Positions 5,500 through 6,795 of a stretch of DNA of 6,795 nucleotides are shown here, piece by piece. Below the pieces are notes generated by a model. It saw only the letters and a list, made by a program, of their open reading frames with translations. It searched no databases and was not told the DNA's origin. Every line of letters begins with the position of its first letter. Position 1 is the first letter of the stretch. The translations under genes were made by a program, and so were the position numbers. Source of the DNA: Clostridia bacterium (lineage in GTDB: Bacteria > Bacillota > Clostridia > RGIG8785); assembly GCA_017620795.1 (NCBI GenBank), contig JAGAUM010000036.1, forward strand, positions 1 to 6,795. Reading direction: 5' to 3'.

Positions 5500-6795
5500 A
5501 TGACAAAAGAAACCTACGGCTATTCGAAAACGGACTATGCCAAGTTTAAAAAGTACGCATGGTTCATGTTAATCAGCTTTGGCCTTACTTATTTGTTCTT
5601 CTATAACGGCAGACAAAACATCAATCTGGTCATGACCCAGATGGCAGAGGGTTTGGGTTCTACCACCGCCGCATTGGGCGTGGTCTCGTCCGCACTGTTC
5701 TGGTGCTATGCCTTTGGTCGGCTAATCAGCGGCCGTTTGGGTGCTTATTTTGGCTACAAGCGGTTTATGATGTTCGACATTGTGGCATCCGCCATTATCA
5801 ATGTGGTTATTTCCTTTCAATCGTCTATCCCTGTGATTGCCATCCTTTGGGGCTTAAACGGCTTCTTCCAGTCCACCGTCTGGGCAAACGGACTGGGCGT
5901 GCTGAATAAATGGTGGCCCAAACGGGAGCGTGGCTTTGCTTCGGGTCTTACTACCGCCTTTTCGGGTCTGGCACAGGTAGTCACTTACCTGACCATCCTG
6001 CTTTGCATGGACTGGAACCCCGAATGGGGCTGGAGAGCGGCATTCCGCTACCCCATGATTCCCATGGTCCTGATGCTGATTGCCTTTGTTTTCTTCTTTA
6101 AAGAAAAGCCCGAGGATGTGGGTCTGGCGCCTTTTGAAGAAACGGACGCCGCTGCAGCTGCCCGTGATGCCGCACTGGAAGCGGACATCGCGAAAAAAGG
6201 CTACTTCTACCCCTATAAAGTTCTTTTTACCGAGCCAAAAGTATTGGTCTTTTGTCTGATTTCCGCCATCGCAGGAATCGGTCGCTACGGGCTTTTGACT
6301 TGGATTCCCACCTACTTCACCGAAGAACTGGGTCTGTCTATCAAAGAGGGCATCTTCAGTTCCATCGGTCTTCCCTTCGGACAGGCTTGCGCCATGTTCG
6401 TATTCCCCTTTATCACCGATAAAGTATTCCGAGGCAAGCGTGAACCCATGCTGATTTTGGCATCGGTTATCACCTTCTTGGGTATGATGTGCTTCCCCTT
6501 TATTAAAACTCAACCCTATGCGTCGATCATGCTTTTCGTACTGGCAGTCTTTGCCATGGTTACAGGCGTCATCTGGGCGATTGCAGGGGACATGGGCGGC
6601 AGAGCCTTCTCGTCCACCATCGTGGGCGTTCTGGACTGGGCAGTCTATATGGGCGCCGCCATCCAAGCCGCCGTCTTTGGCTTCGTAAAAGAAACCTTCG
6701 GCTGGCATGCTATCTTTATTACCATCGGTTGCTTGTATATTCTCTTGCTTGCCTTGACCCTTTGGGCACGCAACATGAAAACCAAACGCATCTGA
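5500..6795 (+). CDS. MFS transporter, organophosphate:phosphate antiporter (OPA/GlpT-like)
   Basis: This 431-residue inner-membrane carrier has twelve expected membrane segments: six at about 20-200, a charged cytoplasmic loop at about 201-245, and six at about 246-424. OPA-family features are GRQN near the end of segment 1 (R38, equivalent to GlpT Arg45), WWPKRERG (138-145), a PEDVGLAPFEE stretch after segment 6 (204-214), and GRYGLLTWIPTY opening the second half (R262, equivalent to GlpT Arg269). Those two arginines bind the substrate phosphate in GlpT, so exchange of a sugar phosphate or glycerol phosphate for phosphate is likely. The segment 5 histidine of GlpT (His165, in CAHNVGG) has no counterpart: residues 150-165 have no His. 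The exact substrate therefore cannot be assigned, and a sensor role like UhpC is possible. It is a single-gene unit as far as seen. The stop codon is the last three bases of the window, so any terminator is out of view. Confidence 0.92.
   Translation: MTKETYGYSKTDYAKFKKYAWFMLISFGLTYLFFYNGRQNINLVMTQMAEGLGSTTAALGVVSSALFWCYAFGRLISGRLGAYFGYKRFMMFDIVASAIINVVISFQSSIPVIAILWGLNGFFQSTVWANGLGVLNKWWPKRERGFASGLTTAFSGLAQVVTYLTILLCMDWNPEWGWRAAFRYPMIPMVLMLIAFVFFFKEKPEDVGLAPFEETDAAAAARDAALEADIAKKGYFYPYKVLFTEPKVLVFCLISAIAGIGRYGLLTWIPTYFTEELGLSIKEGIFSSIGLPFGQACAMFVFPFITDKVFRGKREPMLILASVITFLGMMCFPFIKTQPYASIMLFVLAVFAMVTGVIWAIAGDMGGRAFSSTIVGVLDWAVYMGAAIQAAVFGFVKETFGWHAIFITIGCLYILLLALTLWARNMKTKRI

Noticed and set aside
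5854..6708. Open frame of 284 codons on the minus strand within the transporter gene
   Set aside because: The translation is rich in Gly, His, Gln and Asp, with no hydrophobic core or motif, as expected from the complement of membrane-protein codons.

Overview
The window looks like chromosome of a low-to-mid-G+C, endospore-forming Firmicute, most likely an anaerobic clostridial lineage. The reasons are a clear SpoVT gene (a forespore transcription factor found only in spore formers), S-layer-homology (SLH) surface proteins, strong AAGGAGG-type ribosome binding sites, and compact intrinsic terminators. Genus and species cannot be read from this sequence.

Layout, left to right. (1) Positions 1-1930 hold the 3' part of a large surface-protein gene, cut by the window edge: the end of one SLH repeat, a full SLH repeat, then a right-handed parallel beta-helix. 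(2) A UUCG-loop terminator follows, then a promoter and ribosome binding site packed into about 45 bases. (3) Positions 2002-4278 hold a complete paralogue of the first gene: signal peptide, three SLH repeats, beta-helix. (4) A long bidirectional hairpin is shared with the convergent spoVT gene (4302-4844, minus strand). (5) A 127-base divergent spacer holds a sigma-G-like promoter for spoVT and a vegetative-type promoter for an unrecognised 150-residue protein (4972-5424). (6) After another hairpin and promoter comes an MFS transporter of the organophosphate:phosphate antiporter (OPA) type (5500-6795), which ends exactly at the window edge.

The most interesting content is the tandem pair of SLH-anchored beta-helix proteins. 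Both carry an arrangement of acidic residues (an ADA motif, then a DDG motif 23 residues later) and a C-terminal RG...W-x-(E/G) rung that resemble GH110 alpha-1,3-galactosidases, but they differ from that family and from each other at flanking positions. The pair is about 85% identical in DNA over the SLH/linker section and clearly more divergent in the catalytic-looking part. This is what a duplicated surface anchor with diversifying enzymes would look like. Every gene seems to be its own transcription unit, so a shared pathway between the surface proteins, spoVT, the small protein and the transporter is not supported beyond proximity.

There is no RNA gene, CRISPR array, insertion sequence or prophage signal. 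The longest stretch without a gene is about 127 bases.
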